Source of the DNA: Pseudomonas plecoglossicida NBRC 103162 = DSM 15088
GTDB taxonomy: Bacteria; Pseudomonadota; Gammaproteobacteria; Pseudomonadales; Pseudomonadaceae
Assembly (NCBI RefSeq): GCF_000730665.1
Contig: NZ_BBIV01000018.1
Coordinates: 1 to 64,000 of the forward strand
Reading direction: 5' to 3'
Length of the DNA: 64,000 bases
Made by a program: the position numbers and the translations under genes. Of this stretch, positions 52,111 to 61,078 are shown in pieces. Numbering within the stretch: position 1 is the stretch's first letter; each line of letters opens with the position of its first letter. The notes beneath the pieces are model-generated. The model was not told the DNA's origin and did not search any database. It saw only the letters and a list, made by a program, of their open reading frames with translations.

Positions 52111-52644
52111 TCACCCTTTCTCATCCAGCAAAGCCTGTATCACCTTCTCCTGCCCGTCATAATCCCCCTCGCCAAAGTGCACATGCCGCACCTGGCCCTG
52201 GCGATCGACGAAGTAATGGGCCGGCCAGAACTGGTTGCCCCAGGCATTCCACACCTGATGATCGTTGTCCACCGCCACCGGATAGCCGATGCCGAGGCTG
52301 GCGACCTTGCTTTTCAATTGCCCGACATCGTGCTCGTAGTCGTATTCCGGGGTATGCACCCCCACCACCACCAGCCCCTGGTCGGCATAGCGCCGGGCCC
52401 AGTCATTGACATGAGGCAGGCTGCGCTGGCAGTTGATGCAGTCCCAGGTCCAGAAATCCACCAGCACCACCTTGCCCTTGAGCACGGGGGCGTCCAGCGG
52501 CGGCGAGTTCAGCCACTGGCTGGCACCGGCCAGCGACGGCATGGCGCCATAGCTGTCGCGTGCCAGCAGCTGGCCGGCCAGGCCAAGGCCCACCAGCGCC
52601 AAGGCCACGCCCCCGGCCTTCAACAGCCGGCGATCAATTGTCAT
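52111..52644 (-). CDS. Membrane-anchored thioredoxin-like protein (CxxC, DipZ/TlpA type)
   Basis: A 177-residue periplasmic redoxin with an N-terminal anchor (LLKAGGVALALVGLGLAGQLL) and a thioredoxin-like domain. The active site is Cys-Ile-Asn-Cys in FWTWDCINCQRSLPH, as in the DipZ C-terminal domain and related proteins (usual TlpA sites are CxPC). The cis-Pro region is in WPAHYFVDRQG. The start (ATG 52644) lies inside the 3' end of the DUF2790 gene, overlapping it by 11 bases, so the two are co-expressed. Likely role: periplasmic disulfide chemistry under envelope or metal stress (inference). Confidence 0.85.
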   Translation of the reverse strand: MTIDRRLLKAGGVALALVGLGLAGQLLARDSYGAMPSLAGASQWLNSPPLDAPVLKGKVVLVDFWTWDCINCQRSLPHVNDWARRYADQGLVVVGVHTPEYDYEHDVGQLKSKVASLGIGYPVAVDNDHQVWNAWGNQFWPAHYFVDRQGQVRHVHFGEGDYDGQEKVIQALLDEKG

Positions 52645-52909
52645 GGCAACCGCCGGTGGCGTAGGTGCGGTATTCCACACTTTCGTGCTGGCCTTTGGAG
52701 TCGAGGTAGTTCAAGCGGGTATTGACCACGCCACAGGCGTTGCTCTGGTCATCCTTCACCGACAACACTTTCTTGATATCCAGGTGATCACCGTAGTGGT
52801 ACTGCATGGCCCCGTCATTGTTCATCGGCGCGGTGGCCGCCTGGGCGGCGATGGCGGCGAAGCCGAAGACCGCGAGCAGGCTGGCACGGGCGAAGGATTT
52901 CACGTTCAT
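52634..52909 (-). CDS. DUF2790 family small periplasmic protein
   Basis: A 91-residue protein with a Sec signal (about 1-24, AAIAAQAA) and a short mature domain containing two Cys (NACGVVNTRLNYLD and TGGCHDN), the DUF2790 pattern common in Pseudomonas. The start follows AGGAGAAATACC. Small DUF2790 proteins are often adjacent to two-component systems and some respond to copper (from memory). It is divergent from a response regulator gene and overlaps the thioredoxin-like gene. Confidence 0.85.
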   Translation of the reverse strand: MNVKSFARASLLAVFGFAAIAAQAATAPMNNDGAMQYHYGDHLDIKKVLSVKDDQSNACGVVNTRLNYLDSKGQHESVEYRTYATGGCHDN

Positions 52910-53024
52910 GGTATTTCTCCTGGCATCTTTCAGAGGTGGGGAGTGGTGCTCCCCGGTCGAGAGCCATTTCACCGCTGCCAGGTATCCGGTATGTGTCGCT
53001 CGCGCCTGTGATGTGCTTCCTCCT

Positions 53025-53049
53025 GTATCTGTGCCAAGGCCAGATACAC
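53025..53049. promoter_or_regulatory. Inverted repeat TGTATCTG-N9-CAGATACA, candidate response-regulator site
   Basis: Perfect 8-base arms with 9 bases between lie in the 217-base divergent region between the DUF2790 and response regulator genes. The half-site CAGATAC occurs again at 55264-55270, about 50 bases before the DoxX gene that follows the sensor kinase. This makes it a candidate operator for the two-component system encoded here. Seen by eye only. Confidence 0.55.
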
Positions 53050-53126
53050 TGCAATACAAACCCCGGCAGGCAAGCGCGAATGCGCTCGGTACACTGCGCC
53101 CCACTGCCCTTGCACAGGACCCATCC

Positions 53127-53867
53127 ATGGAACATGTCGATCACATCCTGATCGTCGACGACGACCGCGAAATCCGCGAACTGGTCGGCAACTACCTGAA
53201 GAAGAACGGCCTGCGCACCAGCATCGTTGCCGATGGCCGGCAGATGCGCGCGTTCCTCGAGGCCAACAGCGTCGACCTGGTGGTACTCGACATCATGATG
53301 CCGGGCGACGATGGCCTGCTGCTGTGCCGCGAACTGCGTGCCGGCAAGCATCGCAACACACCGGTGCTGATGCTGACCGCACGCAACGACGAGACCGATC
53401 GCATCATCGGCCTGGAAATGGGCGCCGACGACTACCTGACCAAACCCTTCTCCGCCCGCGAGCTGCTGGCCCGTATCAATGCCGTGCTGCGCCGCACGCG
53501 GATGCTGCCGCCCAACCTGACCATCAGCGAGAGCAGCCGGCTGCTCGGCTTCGGCCAGTGGCGCCTGGACACCACCGCGCGCCACCTGCTCGACAGCGAA
53601 GGCACGCTGGTGGCCTTGAGCGGGGCCGAATATCGCCTGCTGCGGGTATTTCTCGACCACCCGCAGCGGGTACTCAGCCGCGAGCAACTGCTCAACCTGA
53701 CCCAGGGCCGCGAGGCGGATATCTTCGACCGCTCCATCGACCTGTTGGTCAGCCGCCTGCGCCAGCGCCTGGGCGATGATGCCCGTGAGCCAAGCTGCAT
53801 CAAGACCGTGCGCAGCGAGGGCTATGTGTTTTCACTGCCCGTGCAATTGCTCGAGTCGCCCTCATGA
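53127..53867 (+). CDS. OmpR-family response regulator
   Basis: A 246-residue regulator: receiver domain (residues 6-118) with acidic pocket Asp11-Asp13, phospho-acceptor Asp55 in LVVLDIMMPG and Lys106 in LTKPFSA; then a winged-helix DNA-binding domain (about 140-240, LSGAEYRLLRVFLDHPQRVLSREQLL in parts). The start is the ATG giving MEHVDHILIV. Its stop overlaps the start of the sensor kinase gene (ATGA), so they form a pair. Likely targets are the divergent DUF2790 gene and the DoxX gene. Confidence 0.93.
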   Translation: MEHVDHILIVDDDREIRELVGNYLKKNGLRTSIVADGRQMRAFLEANSVDLVVLDIMMPGDDGLLLCRELRAGKHRNTPVLMLTARNDETDRIIGLEMGADDYLTKPFSARELLARINAVLRRTRMLPPNLTISESSRLLGFGQWRLDTTARHLLDSEGTLVALSGAEYRLLRVFLDHPQRVLSREQLLNLTQGREADIFDRSIDLLVSRLRQRLGDDAREPSCIKTVRSEGYVFSLPVQLLESPS

Positions 53868-55147
53868 AATGGCCCCGCACGCTGGCGTCGCGCCTGGCAC
53901 TGATCTTCTTCACCGGCCTGGTGCTGGCCTATGGGCTGTCGTTCAGCTTGCAGGCCTACGAACGCTACATCAGCAGCCGTTCGATGATGCTCAGCAACCT
54001 GGAACAGGATGTTGCCACCTCCGTGGCCATTCTCGATCGTCTGCCGGCGGCTGAACGGGCCGCCTGGCTGCCGCGCCTGGAGCGGCGCACCTACCGCTAC
54101 CGGCTTGACCAGGGGTTGCCGGGGCAGGCGATGCCCAGCAGCGACCCACCGATGGCCGCCGAGTCGATCGTCAAGGCCATTGGCGACCGCTACCCGCTCA
54201 CCTTCCAGGTCATTGCAGGTCCGAACGCGCACTTCCAGGCGCACTTGCGCCTCGCCGACGGGGCGCCGCTGACCATCGACGTCACGCCCTCGCCCGTGCC
54301 GGTGGCCCGCTGGCTGCCGCTGGTGCTGCTGATCCAGTTGGCCGTGCTGCTGTTCTGTACCTGGTTGGCGGTGCGCCTGGCCATCGGCCCGCTGACGCGC
54401 CTGGTGCAGGCACTGGATACCCTCGACCCGGACAAACCCGGGGTCCGCCTGGACGAAAGCGGGCCACGCGAAGTGAAATATGCGGCCGTCGCCTTCAACG
54501 CCCTGCAGGCGCGTATCGCCGCCTACCTCAAGGAGCGCATGCAGTTGCTGGCGGCGATTTCCCACGACCTGCAAACCCCGATCACGCGGATGAAACTGCG
54601 CGTCGAGGTCATGGACGAAGGGGTCGAGAAAGACAAGCTGTGGCATGACCTGGATGCCGTGGAGCACCTGGTGCGCGAAGGCGTGGCCTACGCTCGCAGC
54701 ATGGACATCAACACCGAGCCGCCGTGCCGGATCAACCTCGATGCCTTCCTCGACAGCCTGGTGTTCGACTATCAGGACAGCGGCGCCCAGGTGGAACGCA
54801 GTGGCAGCACCGGCAGCCTGCTGGAAACCCGACCCCATGCCCTGCGCCGGGTGCTGGTCAACCTGGTGGACAATGCATTGAAGTTCGCCGGCAAGGCTCG
54901 GCTGGAGGTCAGCGGCGCGCAGGGCCACACCGTGATCCGCGTGCTGGACGACGGCCCGGGGATTCCCGACGACGAACTGGGCGAAGTGCTCAAGCCCTTC
55001 TACCGGGTGGAAAGTTCGCGTAATCGCAGTACCGGAGGCACGGGCCTGGGGCTGGCGATTGCCCAGCAACTGACCCACGCCATGGGCGGACAACTGACCT
55101 TGAGCAATCGCCAGGGCGGTGGGCTGTGTGCGCAGATCGAATTGTGA
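53864..55147 (+). CDS. Sensor histidine kinase partner of the OmpR-type regulator
   Basis: A 427-residue membrane kinase: membrane segments at about 11-30 and 150-170 enclosing a periplasmic sensor of about 120 residues, a HAMP region (IGPLTRLVQALDTLDPD), the phospho-acceptor His234 in AISHDLQTPITRMKL and an ATPase domain with NLVDNALKFA, DDGPGIPDDEL and GGTGLGLAIAQQL. The His-box with Gln-Thr-Pro is the variant seen in EnvZ-like kinases of pseudomonads. The signal is unknown; no metal-binding motif stands out in the sensor domain. Confidence 0.93.
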   Translation: MKWPRTLASRLALIFFTGLVLAYGLSFSLQAYERYISSRSMMLSNLEQDVATSVAILDRLPAAERAAWLPRLERRTYRYRLDQGLPGQAMPSSDPPMAAESIVKAIGDRYPLTFQVIAGPNAHFQAHLRLADGAPLTIDVTPSPVPVARWLPLVLLIQLAVLLFCTWLAVRLAIGPLTRLVQALDTLDPDKPGVRLDESGPREVKYAAVAFNALQARIAAYLKERMQLLAAISHDLQTPITRMKLRVEVMDEGVEKDKLWHDLDAVEHLVREGVAYARSMDINTEPPCRINLDAFLDSLVFDYQDSGAQVERSGSTGSLLETRPHALRRVLVNLVDNALKFAGKARLEVSGAQGHTVIRVLDDGPGIPDDELGEVLKPFYRVESSRNRSTGGTGLGLAIAQQLTHAMGGQLTLSNRQGGGLCAQIEL

Positions 55148-55319
55148 TGAAAGGCTGATGATGCTATCGCCGCGGTTCGTCGCCACGACAAGCCGGCGAT
55201 AGGGCCAGTCGGTACACCCGATCTTTACAGTCGGATACACAACCTCACCCCCTCGACACACTGCAGATACCCACCCCCCGCACACTTCCGGCCACACTTC
55301 ATCACCGGGAGACACCCTC

Positions 55320-55811
55320 ATGATTACCCTGCCCCGCACCTTCACCGCCTTCGACCGCGTCGGCAGCTGGAGCGCCGACCTGCCGCTACGACTGTTCCTG
55401 GCCTGGGAGTTCTTCGAATCGGGCCTTGAGAAATTCAATGGCAGCAACTGGTTCGGCGACCTGCAGTCGAGCTTCCCGTTCCCCTTCAGCGCACTGCCGC
55501 CTGAGCTGAACTGGCAGCTGTCGATGTGGGCCGAGCTGGTATTGCCGCTGCTCCTGCTATTGGGCCTGGGCACGCGCCTTGCGGCGGCAGGGCTGATGGT
55601 GGTCACCGTGGTGGCCATCGCCGCGGTGCACTGGCCCGCGCACTGGTCCAGCCTCGCGCAACTGGCGCAAGGCTACGCCATCACCGACCGGGGGTTCGGC
55701 AACTTCAAGCTACCGCTGATCTACCTGGTGGCACTGCTGCCGCTGCTGCTCAAGGGATCGGGGCGACTGAGCCTGGACCACGTGATCAGGTCACGTGTGC
55801 TGGCCCGCTGA
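55320..55811 (+). CDS. DoxX-family membrane protein
   Basis: A 163-residue protein with four membrane segments of the DoxX/SURF4-like type. The first reads [20 protein letters not shown], with the conserved xxFxSGxxKF pattern of DoxX, and the [21 protein letters not shown] segment follows. DoxX proteins take part in membrane redox/thiol stress responses in some bacteria. It is 172 bases downstream of the kinase gene; the gap has a degenerate REP-like stretch (about 55165-55207) and a CAGATAC half-site. Start ATG after GGGAGACACCC. Confidence 0.87.
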   Translation: MITLPRTFTAFDRVGSWSADLPLRLFLAWEFFESGLEKFNGSNWFGDLQSSFPFPFSALPPELNWQLSMWAELVLPLLLLLGLGTRLAAAGLMVVTVVAIAAVHWPAHWSSLAQLAQGYAITDRGFGNFKLPLIYLVALLPLLLKGSGRLSLDHVIRSRVLAR

Positions 55812-55823
55812 CCGCCCCATGGG

Positions 55824-56375
55824 TCAATCTTCCAAGGGTTTGGGAGGTGCCGCCGGTTTGGCGGGCTTGGCGGGTTTTGCATCCTTGACCTTGAGCTCCG
55901 GGGCAACTGCCACCGGCTCAGGCGCAGCCACTGCTTTCTCGGTGGCCGGCAGCTCATCGACCGCCTTGAGGATCGCCTGCGGGTCGATCTTCTCGCCCGT
56001 ATCGTCATCCTTGAGCACGTGCCGCTCGCCATCCTTGCCCACCAGGATCACCTTGGTGCCCTTGCTGGCACCGAGCTTGAGCTCGCGGATCAAGGCCATG
56101 GTGGTCTGCTGCTCGAGGTTCTTGTCCTCACGCTTGCCCATCATGTTGGCGACGCTGTACACCACCAGCGAACGTTCCTTGAAGGCGGCCTGGGTGGCCG
56201 GGTCCTTGAGGGCCTCATTCAGGCCGCGCAACGTGGGGTCGGCAGTGCTCGGTGCAATGACGACCAACGGCCTGGCCTTGCCCAGTTCCTTGGCCAGTGG
56301 CGCATCGCTGTCGGCGGCGTACAAGGGACCGGCGACGACAAACAAGGTGGCGAGGGTCAGTGACCGGACGAGCAT
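55824..56375 (-). CDS. DUF4174 family secreted protein
   Basis: A 183-residue exported protein with a Sec signal (about 1-21, GPLYA) and a thioredoxin-like DUF4174 domain (about 35-135: RPLVVIAPSTADPTLRGLNEAL and TKVILVGKDGERHVLKDDDTG), then a low-complexity tail of Ala, Pro and Lys (DAKPAKPAKPAAPPKP). Start ATG is preceded by AAGGAGATACGC. Function unknown; convergent with the DoxX gene. The following 187-base gap (56376-56562) has no gene. Confidence 0.85.
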   Translation of the reverse strand: MLVRSLTLATLFVVAGPLYAADSDAPLAKELGKARPLVVIAPSTADPTLRGLNEALKDPATQAAFKERSLVVYSVANMMGKREDKNLEQQTTMALIRELKLGASKGTKVILVGKDGERHVLKDDDTGEKIDPQAILKAVDELPATEKAVAAPEPVAVAPELKVKDAKPAKPAKPAAPPKPLED

Positions 56376-56562
56376 GCGTATCTCCTTATTCTCTCGATAA
56401 ACCAAAGACTACAGATCATGGAGAAAGATCCGACGCATGAGCCTAAACCAGTTGCCTGAGGGTTTGCGCGGTTCAAAAGTAACTTTCGATTACCATGACT
56501 GGGCTACGACATCTCCGGAAACATTGCAGCCCAGTTAGAGCATAGTTCAAAGCTGCCAGGGG

Positions 56563-59500
56563 TCAGCTATCGCCAAGCGTGATAGTGCGTGCCCGGCCCA
56601 TGGCCTCGCGAGTCAACTGCACCATCACCTCATGTTCCCGCTGCTGATTGTGAATGTGAAGAAGTTCGATTTCATGCTCCAGGTTGCCCAGTTCGATAAG
56701 CCGCTCCAGCTCGTCATGGATATCCTGCGGCACTCGAAGACGCGTGACGAAGTTGGCTCTCAGGTAATCCTGCCAGAACGGTTGCCGCGCTAGGAATTGC
56801 GCCAGCGCTTCCACCGATTGCGCCGCAACGACCGCTCGATGGGCGCGGCGAATATCACGCGTGCTGAGGTTGGGGATGCCGCCGTAGAGCATGTCATCCT
56901 GCGCGATGGGCAGGTCAAGCTTGACGCGCAAGGCGATGCGATAGGCCAAGGCGAACTCGATCGACTCATTGCTCGCCCCTGCCCTCAAGGCATGCTCTGC
57001 GGCAAGTTGGTCCAGCACATTCATGCGCCACAGCTGCCCGCCAAGATGCAGGAGCGCACGCTCGGGATGGCGCGCCAACTCACCGTGCAGTGCGCGCCAC
57101 ACCTTTACCCGCAATTCCAGGTCGGAGAAACGAATGGTCGCGTTGTCCTGGCAATCGGTCACGGCAGCATGCTCGAACAGTTCCCGCTTGAGCGCTTCGT
57201 CCCTGGTCATGGTCTCGAACATGTCCAGCAGGCGAATGGCGAAGTTCCTGGCAAGCGAGAAGGACTTGAAGTTACCCGATGTAGTCAGCGCCGCAAGGGT
57301 AGCGAAAAGATCATCTGCACCTTGTTGCGCCTCCAGTTGCGTCCACAGCGAGGCCATCTTGTCGCGGCTATAGGTCGCCAGCACATCCAGCCAACGCAAA
57401 CGATAAGGAACCCGGCTTTCGCCTAGCCAGTGCCAGACGTTCATCTGCTCGGAAGGCGTGGCGAACAGGTTGCCGAACAGGCTGACCCTGCCCACGCGCC
57501 ATAGTTCCGATTGATGGAAGCCCTCGGGCAATTCGTAGAGCGAGTTGTTCCTGAGGTCGAGGGTATGCAGCTCAGGACTTTCCATGACGCCATAGGGGAA
57601 GGTGTCCAGCCGTGTGCCGCGCAGGTACAGGGCATTGAGCCTGGGCATGCCGAAGATCGAGAAACTCCTGGCCAGCGGATTGCCGGAGAGATTGAGGTAC
57701 ACCAGTGAACTGCAGCTGGCCAGGACCAATGCCTGCCCTTCGTCCAGTGCGATCTGATTGCCCGACAGGTCGAGCACGTCCAATTGCTGGCAAAGCGGTT
57801 GCGGCAACGGCAATTTCCTGAGCTGGCAATTGGTGATCTCCAGGCTGCGCAGGTTGGGGAATGCGCGCAGGAATTGGTCCGGGACCGTTTCCAGGCGCAT
57901 GGCACGCAAGACAAGAATCGACACATGGGGAAAGCTCACAGCCTGCGGAAGGCTCGGCAGCTGACGAATACGCCTGCGGACATGGCTGAACATATAGCGC
58001 CGGCTATCCAGTGGGTCGCCCTGAAGCTCCGGAACCCGCTTGCGCCAGCAATCGATCAAGCCTTTGCGCAGCTCGCGACGGGCAAACAGCTCCAGCGTCG
58101 GAAATGCCCCTCGCACCCACTGATTCAGATGGCTGGTCAGCACGCTGTACTCCTGCTCCAGCGCTTCCAGCCGTGCCATCGCATCTGCCCCTTCGAGCCA
58201 TTGACCGATCTGTTCGTCGCTGAAGGCCGGGTAGAGGTCACGCAACCTGGCCTGCAGGGCCCTGGGGCTGCGACCACCCAAGGTGGCCCAGAACCGGCCG
58301 CCGCTCAAGGGGTAGCCGATTCTGCCGTCATCGAATCGTTGAGGAGCAAGGAACGTGTGGTTCGGTCGAGGCAGGCCAAGCCAGCCCATGACCCTCTCGC
58401 GCTGTTCGCTGGCATCCGTCGCCAGGCGCTCGCGCAGGGCCACAGCAAAGGGCTCGCCAATGCCCAGGGAGGCACGCTGCGCGGGACTGTACGCCTGGGC
58501 CAGCACCTCGAACAGCTCACCCAGTTCGGTCAACGGCTCCTGGTCGGCAATACGCAGGCTGAACAACCCTGATCGGTGGACCAGTTGCACAGGCGCGCCG
58601 CTACCCTCTGTCGTCAGCAATGGCTCGCTGGCGTCGCCATCGAACAATCGCCAGCCAGGTTGCGCCGCAGCGCCAGGCAGCCGCGCAATCAGCCGTAGAG
58701 CGACCCGCCCAAGGTCGAGGCTTTGCGGCGAGTCGAATGCCAGTGATTCATACACGCGTGCAACGCGGATCCCCGCGACCTGCGCCCTGGCCGCCTGGGC
58801 AACGAACAGTGGAACCCTCAATGTCCGCAGCAGGGTTTCTCGGTCATCTGCACTGGCAGTTCGCAGCAGTTCATCAACCGCCGGCCGGTGCAGGCTGGCG
58901 AAGTCCCTGCGCAAGATCACGCTTTCCTCGGTGTCGGGAAACTGTTGATCGTAGGCCTGTTGCAGCACTGCCCAGCGCTGTAGCCAGATGGCATCTGCCA
59001 GGTCACTGCCGTTTGCCGATGTTGCGAGCACATCCTTGGCACTTTCCAATAACCCCGTATCGGTGACTGCCAAACCGTCGCGCAGTTCGTTGACCAGGCG
59101 CTGAATGCGACTTGCCAGCAGCAGGCGGCTGACCGTATCGGCAAGCCCGGCTTCTGCTGGGCGACCGTAGACATGCAAGGCACGCAGGTGTTCGTCGCTC
59201 AGGCCATGAATGGCCAGTGCCTGGTCGATCTGCTGGTCATCCAGCTCGCTGTAGGGCCTGCCCAGGCGTCGGAACATCACTGCCCTGTCGTTCCACTCGG
59301 CCGGCTGCTCATGCCAGACCCGCCACGCACCGGCTTCGTTATGACGTAGCTGCGGGCCATGCCCCTGGTAGGGCATCAATCCCCATTGTTCATCGATACT
59401 GCGCTGGGAAACCTGATACCAGTTGCCTTGCATCTCGACCCAGTGGTTGTCGCCAGCGCTGTAGATGCCTTGCTCGTCCATCACCGCGTCGGCGGGAGGG

Positions 59501-61002
59501 CCTTCGCCACGGTAGGGCCGCAAGTCGCCATTCCACAGCTTTTCGCTGCCATCCTCCAGCCTTGCCGAAATCCACGTATCCACCTGGCTCCAGGCGCGGC
59601 GGGCGACGCCGACGGTAGCGGCAGTCGCGCCGACCAACGCCACGCCTTTGCCAACGTGCAGCAGGTGCTCCAGTGCGGCGTCACGCTCATCGTCACGCCA
59701 GTCGGATACCGCCTGAAATGCCTCTTCCAGCAGCTCGTAGACCATCACCAGCGCCAGCAGGGCGCCAATCGCCGGCACGTACAGCCCGGCAATGGCCAGC
59801 AGGGTCCAGCCTTCGGCGCGCAGGCGTTTGTCATGCTGCTCCTGCACCTGGCGGTCAAGCTGTGCCACGGGGGGGGCGATCATCGCGGCATCGTCCTTGA
59901 TCTGGGCGACCCAGGCGCCGGCCAAGTGGTCGAACAACGGCAGCGGATAGCCAGTGGTCTGCTCATCGAGGTCGCGCGTGGCCCAGTCGGCGACGTCATC
60001 AAGGCGATCGCTGACTGCTGCAAACAGCTGCTGGGCGTCGCGGCGGCGCACGAAACGGCTGAAAAAGCGCCGATAGCCTTGATCACGCAGGCGCATGCCG
60101 AGCACTCGGCGGACATAATCATCCAGGTCGTCACAGGCACTCCACGCGCCTTGCGGGTCCCCGGGGACATACACCAATACGCGCTTGATGCTGTTGTAGA
60201 TCACGCCCGTATCGATCACTTCCAGCACCACGATGCGCTGCAACGAGCAACCGAACAGCTTGAGTTGCCGGGCTTGTACCGGTGCGCCTTCGAGCCAGCC
60301 CGGACGGTTGTCGCGGCACAGGCCAATCACCAGTTGCAGCTCGGCCTCGCTCAGCTCCCCCTGCGCCTTGGCCTGCAAAGCATCGGCCAGCATGCTGTTG
60401 CGCTGAAAGTCGGCCTGTAGCGCCTTGACGCTCTGCTGACCGGTTTGCCGAAGCAAGATGGCGTCCAGGTGATCCTGATACTGCTGACCCAGGTCCAGGT
60501 CGCGGCAGAGTCCGGCAAAGGCCAGCGCGGACAGTCCCGCCTGGCCGCTCCCGTGAATGTCCACTACTGCATTGCGCAGGGGCTGCACACTGCGCTCATC
60601 CTCGGTGAAGTTGTAAAGTGCGGCTTCCAGCAAGGGCAGGTCGTAATAGTCGCTGTCCTGAACGGGCACACGGCCTGCCAGGTAGCTGACGGTGTTGGAG
60701 GTGAAGGTGTACCAGCGGCGCATGTACAGTTGATCGATCCTGAAGCTCCCCAGGCGGTCGAGCGCCTGTTGCAACAAAGGCTTGGTGAACTCATCGATGC
60801 CGCGTACCTGCGCGAATTCGAGCGTCAGCCTTTGCCGGCAGGCCAAAAGATTGCGCAATGCATCACCCAGTACGTCATGCTCAGACTCGCTGAGCAAGAC
60901 CATCCAACCGGGCAGACGCCTTGCGATCACGTTGTCCTGATACGCTTGCGCTACGGCAAGGGCATCGATTTCAGCCGACGGCTGCGGGGCGTTGTCTTGC
61001 AT
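56563..61002 (-). CDS. Giant LRR protein with C-terminal NEL-type (IpaH-like) E3 ubiquitin ligase domain
   Basis: A 1479-residue protein. The N-terminal two thirds resemble the dermonecrotic-toxin-like N-terminal region common in Pseudomonas NEL proteins; they contain hydrophobic segments at about 399-425 and 448-467. Leucine-rich repeats span about 1024-1185 (LDVLDLSGNQI, LVYLNLSGNPL, LNALYLRGTRL, LHTLDLRNNSL). The C-terminal 290 residues match the NEL domain, with Cys1284 in TDCQDN giving the Cys-x-Asp catalytic motif. NEL enzymes transfer ubiquitin in eukaryotic cells, so this is a probable host-directed effector. No signal peptide or adjacent secretion gene is seen. The ATG at 61002 has GGAGG; single gene. 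Confidence 0.85.
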   Translation of the reverse strand: MQDNAPQPSAEIDALAVAQAYQDNVIARRLPGWMVLLSESEHDVLGDALRNLLACRQRLTLEFAQVRGIDEFTKPLLQQALDRLGSFRIDQLYMRRWYTFTSNTVSYLAGRVPVQDSDYYDLPLLEAALYNFTEDERSVQPLRNAVVDIHGSGQAGLSALAFAGLCRDLDLGQQYQDHLDAILLRQTGQQSVKALQADFQRNSMLADALQAKAQGELSEAELQLVIGLCRDNRPGWLEGAPVQARQLKLFGCSLQRIVVLEVIDTGVIYNSIKRVLVYVPGDPQGAWSACDDLDDYVRRVLGMRLRDQGYRRFFSRFVRRRDAQQLFAAVSDRLDDVADWATRDLDEQTTGYPLPLFDHLAGAWVAQIKDDAAMIAPPVAQLDRQVQEQHDKRLRAEGWTLLAIAGLYVPAIGALLALVMVYELLEEAFQAVSDWRDDERDAALEHLLHVGKGVALVGATAATVGVARRAWSQVDTWISARLEDGSEKLWNGDLRPYRGEGPPADAVMDEQGIYSAGDNHWVEMQGNWYQVSQRSIDEQWGLMPYQGHGPQLRHNEAGAWRVWHEQPAEWNDRAVMFRRLGRPYSELDDQQIDQALAIHGLSDEHLRALHVYGRPAEAGLADTVSRLLLASRIQRLVNELRDGLAVTDTGLLESAKDVLATSANGSDLADAIWLQRWAVLQQAYDQQFPDTEESVILRRDFASLHRPAVDELLRTASADDRETLLRTLRVPLFVAQAARAQVAGIRVARVYESLAFDSPQSLDLGRVALRLIARLPGAAAQPGWRLFDGDASEPLLTTEGSGAPVQLVHRSGLFSLRIADQEPLTELGELFEVLAQAYSPAQRASLGIGEPFAVALRERLATDASEQRERVMGWLGLPRPNHTFLAPQRFDDGRIGYPLSGGRFWATLGGRSPRALQARLRDLYPAFSDEQIGQWLEGADAMARLEALEQEYSVLTSHLNQWVRGAFPTLELFARRELRKGLIDCWRKRVPELQGDPLDSRRYMFSHVRRRIRQLPSLPQAVSFPHVSILVLRAMRLETVPDQFLRAFPNLRSLEITNCQLRKLPLPQPLCQQLDVLDLSGNQIALDEGQALVLASCSSLVYLNLSGNPLARSFSIFGMPRLNALYLRGTRLDTFPYGVMESPELHTLDLRNNSLYELPEGFHQSELWRVGRVSLFGNLFATPSEQMNVWHWLGESRVPYRLRWLDVLATYSRDKMASLWTQLEAQQGADDLFATLAALTTSGNFKSFSLARNFAIRLLDMFETMTRDEALKRELFEHAAVTDCQDNATIRFSDLELRVKVWRALHGELARHPERALLHLGGQLWRMNVLDQLAAEHALRAGASNESIEFALAYRIALRVKLDLPIAQDDMLYGGIPNLSTRDIRRAHRAVVAAQSVEALAQFLARQPFWQDYLRANFVTRLRVPQDIHDELERLIELGNLEHEIELLHIHNQQREHEVMVQLTREAMGRARTITLGDS

Positions 61003-61078
61003 GGCTACCTCCAGAGTGCGTGTCGGCACGAGGCTAGGCAATGCAGGGCAACGACGGTACTAGCTATCTAGCACCCAC

